From an uncultured Spirochaetales bacterium (GTDB taxonomy: Bacteria > Spirochaetota > Spirochaetia > Treponematales > Treponemataceae): DNA of 6,051 bases. Both the position numbers and the translations under genes were made by a program. Below, in pieces: positions 5,270-6,051 of the stretch. Under the pieces are notes generated by a model, which saw only the letters and a list, made by a program, of their open reading frames with translations, had not been told where the DNA came from and made no database searches. The stretch is from positions 1 to 6,051 of the forward strand of contig CAMGSV010000149.1 of the NCBI GenBank assembly GCA_946061495.1, written 5' to 3'. Positions within the stretch are counted from its first letter, which is position 1; every line of letters starts with the position of its first letter.

Positions 5270-5758
5270 ATGAAAGACAAAAGATTTTTGCTCTGCTTCA
5301 GTGCATTGACTGTTCTTGTGTCTGGCATGGTGAGTGCCAGAGGATACCGGGACATGACCTTGGAATACGAGCATTCCATGAGGTTGGAAAACAAGGTGAT
5401 AGTCATATCATTGGAAGAGATTGCTCCAAGATTGTCGGAAAATGAAGAGTTGATAGCGAAGGGAGTTGTCTGGATTGACGGAGTTGAGCGGCCTGAATAT
5501 GCCAGAGTGCTGGAAGCCCAGGAGTTTGACCAGTTGTTCTCAAAGTTCCTGGACTTGGACATAAAGGATATGGTGAATTATGGAGCAGGAGTTCCTGGGG
5601 ATGGCTTTAATGTTACCATAACCATCAAGAGCCATCCAATTACAGTCTCAATTAAAACATGGACTCCTGATTACAATCCAGAAAGACGTAAGCTGGAGGA
5701 ATTCTATGCAATCACCATGGACATCTTCAAGCTGTTCGGCTTGGAAGAGTTGTATTAG
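5270..5758 (+). CDS. Secreted small protein, candidate orphan immunity protein
   Basis: With the start at 5270 the protein has 162 residues. MKDKR and a hydrophobic core (6-17) lead to a VSA/RG signal-peptidase site after Ala23. The mature part has a beta segment KVIVISLEEI, a VVWIDG strand-turn, a helix around EAQEFDQLFSKFLDL, two strands (FNVTITIKS, ITVSIKTW), then W-x-P...NPERR and a C-terminal helix ending in LFGLEELY. The layout of strands, a WxPxxxxPER-like turn and a final helix reminds me of small immunity proteins in polymorphic-toxin loci, but I cannot name the family. No intact toxin precedes it, so if it is an immunity protein it is an orphan. Carrier copy C starts five bases after its stop. 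Confidence 0.6.
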   Translation: MKDKRFLLCFSALTVLVSGMVSARGYRDMTLEYEHSMRLENKVIVISLEEIAPRLSENEELIAKGVVWIDGVERPEYARVLEAQEFDQLFSKFLDLDIKDMVNYGAGVPGDGFNVTITIKSHPITVSIKTWTPDYNPERRKLEEFYAITMDIFKLFGLEELY

Positions 5759-5762
5759 TGCC

Positions 5763-6051
5763 GGGGATGAGGTCTACCTTTGTGCCGACGTCACCGACAT
5801 CGCCGAAGGAGCCACCGCCACCATCAAGATTGTGGAAAAAAACGCCGACGGTAAGGACGACCCGGTAACCACCCTATCCGCCGTTGTGAGCGGGGGTAGA
5901 ATCAAATGCCAGTGGCAGGTGACCTACACCGCAGACGACGACGATGCAGACAGCCAGAAGGAGCTTGCGGAGAAAGGCTACACCCTGCCGGAGTACGCCT
6001 TTGTGGTGGAGTGCGGTGGTGCCACCAGTGGGGAGAGCGGGGTGCTGGAGG
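5763..6051 (+). CDS. Headless Ig-like carrier module, incomplete at the window edge
   Basis: This frame is open from 5763 to the end of the window and encodes 96 residues, from GDEVYLCADVTDIAEG to SGESGVLE, equivalent to residues 51-146 of the carrier at 2085-2702. It has no start codon of its own. The helical and Ser/Asn linkers present before copy B are missing, and the module starts abruptly five bases after the previous stop. The window ends at the codon after which copy B switches to its variable cassette, so another toxin tip probably follows. It is either a silent donor cassette or a decayed copy. One change, Cys for Tyr (KCQWQ versus KYRWQ), lies in a segment otherwise typical of a beta strand. 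Confidence 0.75.
5763..6051 (+). repeat. Carrier-module repeat, copy C
   Basis: Direct repeat of 2235-2523 with no gaps and about 90% identity by eye. The bases from 5931 to the edge are nearly identical to 2403-2523 (about four silent differences), while 5763-5930 differ at about 26 positions. The 42-base core 5844-5885 also matches the remnant at 998-1039. Confidence 0.93.

Noticed and set aside
5759..5762. Rho-independent terminators after the immunity genes
   Set aside because: No GC-rich hairpin followed by a T run was found at the gene ends; most genes overlap or abut the next, as in one transcription unit.
1..6051. CRISPR array, tRNA/rRNA, transposase, or inverted repeats of an insertion sequence
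   Set aside because: No regularly spaced short repeats, no RNA-gene signatures and no transposase-like frame were seen. The only clear repeats are the direct carrier-module copies, so exchange by homologous recombination is more likely than transposition.

Overview
The window reads as accessory DNA: a one-strand (+) array of polymorphic-toxin 'tip' cassettes, each made of a piece of toxin followed by a small exported protein that is the likely immunity protein. No housekeeping gene, RNA gene, transposase or CRISPR array is visible. Clear Shine-Dalgarno sequences (AGGAGG, GAGGAG), TTG and GTG starts, Sec signal peptides and lipoboxes point to a Gram-negative-type bacterium that uses SD-led initiation. 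The carrier module and the following transthyretin-like repeat remind me of C-terminal extensions of VgrG-like / contractile-injection spike proteins. A Treponema-like gut or oral spirochaete is my best guess, but this is weakly supported.

Layout: (1) 1-507, an AT-rich zone with one probably 5'-broken gene (138-437) and a short overlapping tail ORF (406-507). (2) 504-992, a membrane-anchored small protein, probably an orphan immunity protein. (3) 998-1039, a 42-bp remnant of the carrier module, followed out of frame by the catalytic end of a zinc metallopeptidase (1072-1371), then its coupled secreted partner (1371-2054). (4) 2055-2702, a headless carrier: helical linker, disordered Ser/Asn linker, a 96-residue Ig-like module and a transthyretin-like domain. 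It is followed by a separately started candidate toxin (2705-3382) and two overlapping exported proteins (3379-3825 and the lipoprotein 3822-4355). (5) 4358-4522, a 54-codon fragment with an HELSGH motif and a TTG start, followed by a lipoprotein (4506-5156). (6) 5157-5269, a possible toxin tail, then a secreted small protein (5270-5758). (7) 5763-6051, a second carrier-module copy, about 90% identical to the first, cut by the window edge just before its own toxin would begin.

How it fits together: the carrier module occurs three times (one remnant, two long copies). The variable part begins just after it, marked in the first long copy by an abrupt fall in GC near 2530. Nearly all toxin pieces lack an N-terminus, while the following exported proteins look intact. 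That is what is expected of orphan toxin/immunity cassettes, where recombination through the shared carrier exchanges the toxin tip and old immunity genes are kept. Every candidate immunity protein is secreted, lipidated or membrane anchored, so the toxins probably act in the periplasm or cell envelope. Two of the toxin pieces carry zinc-protease signatures.
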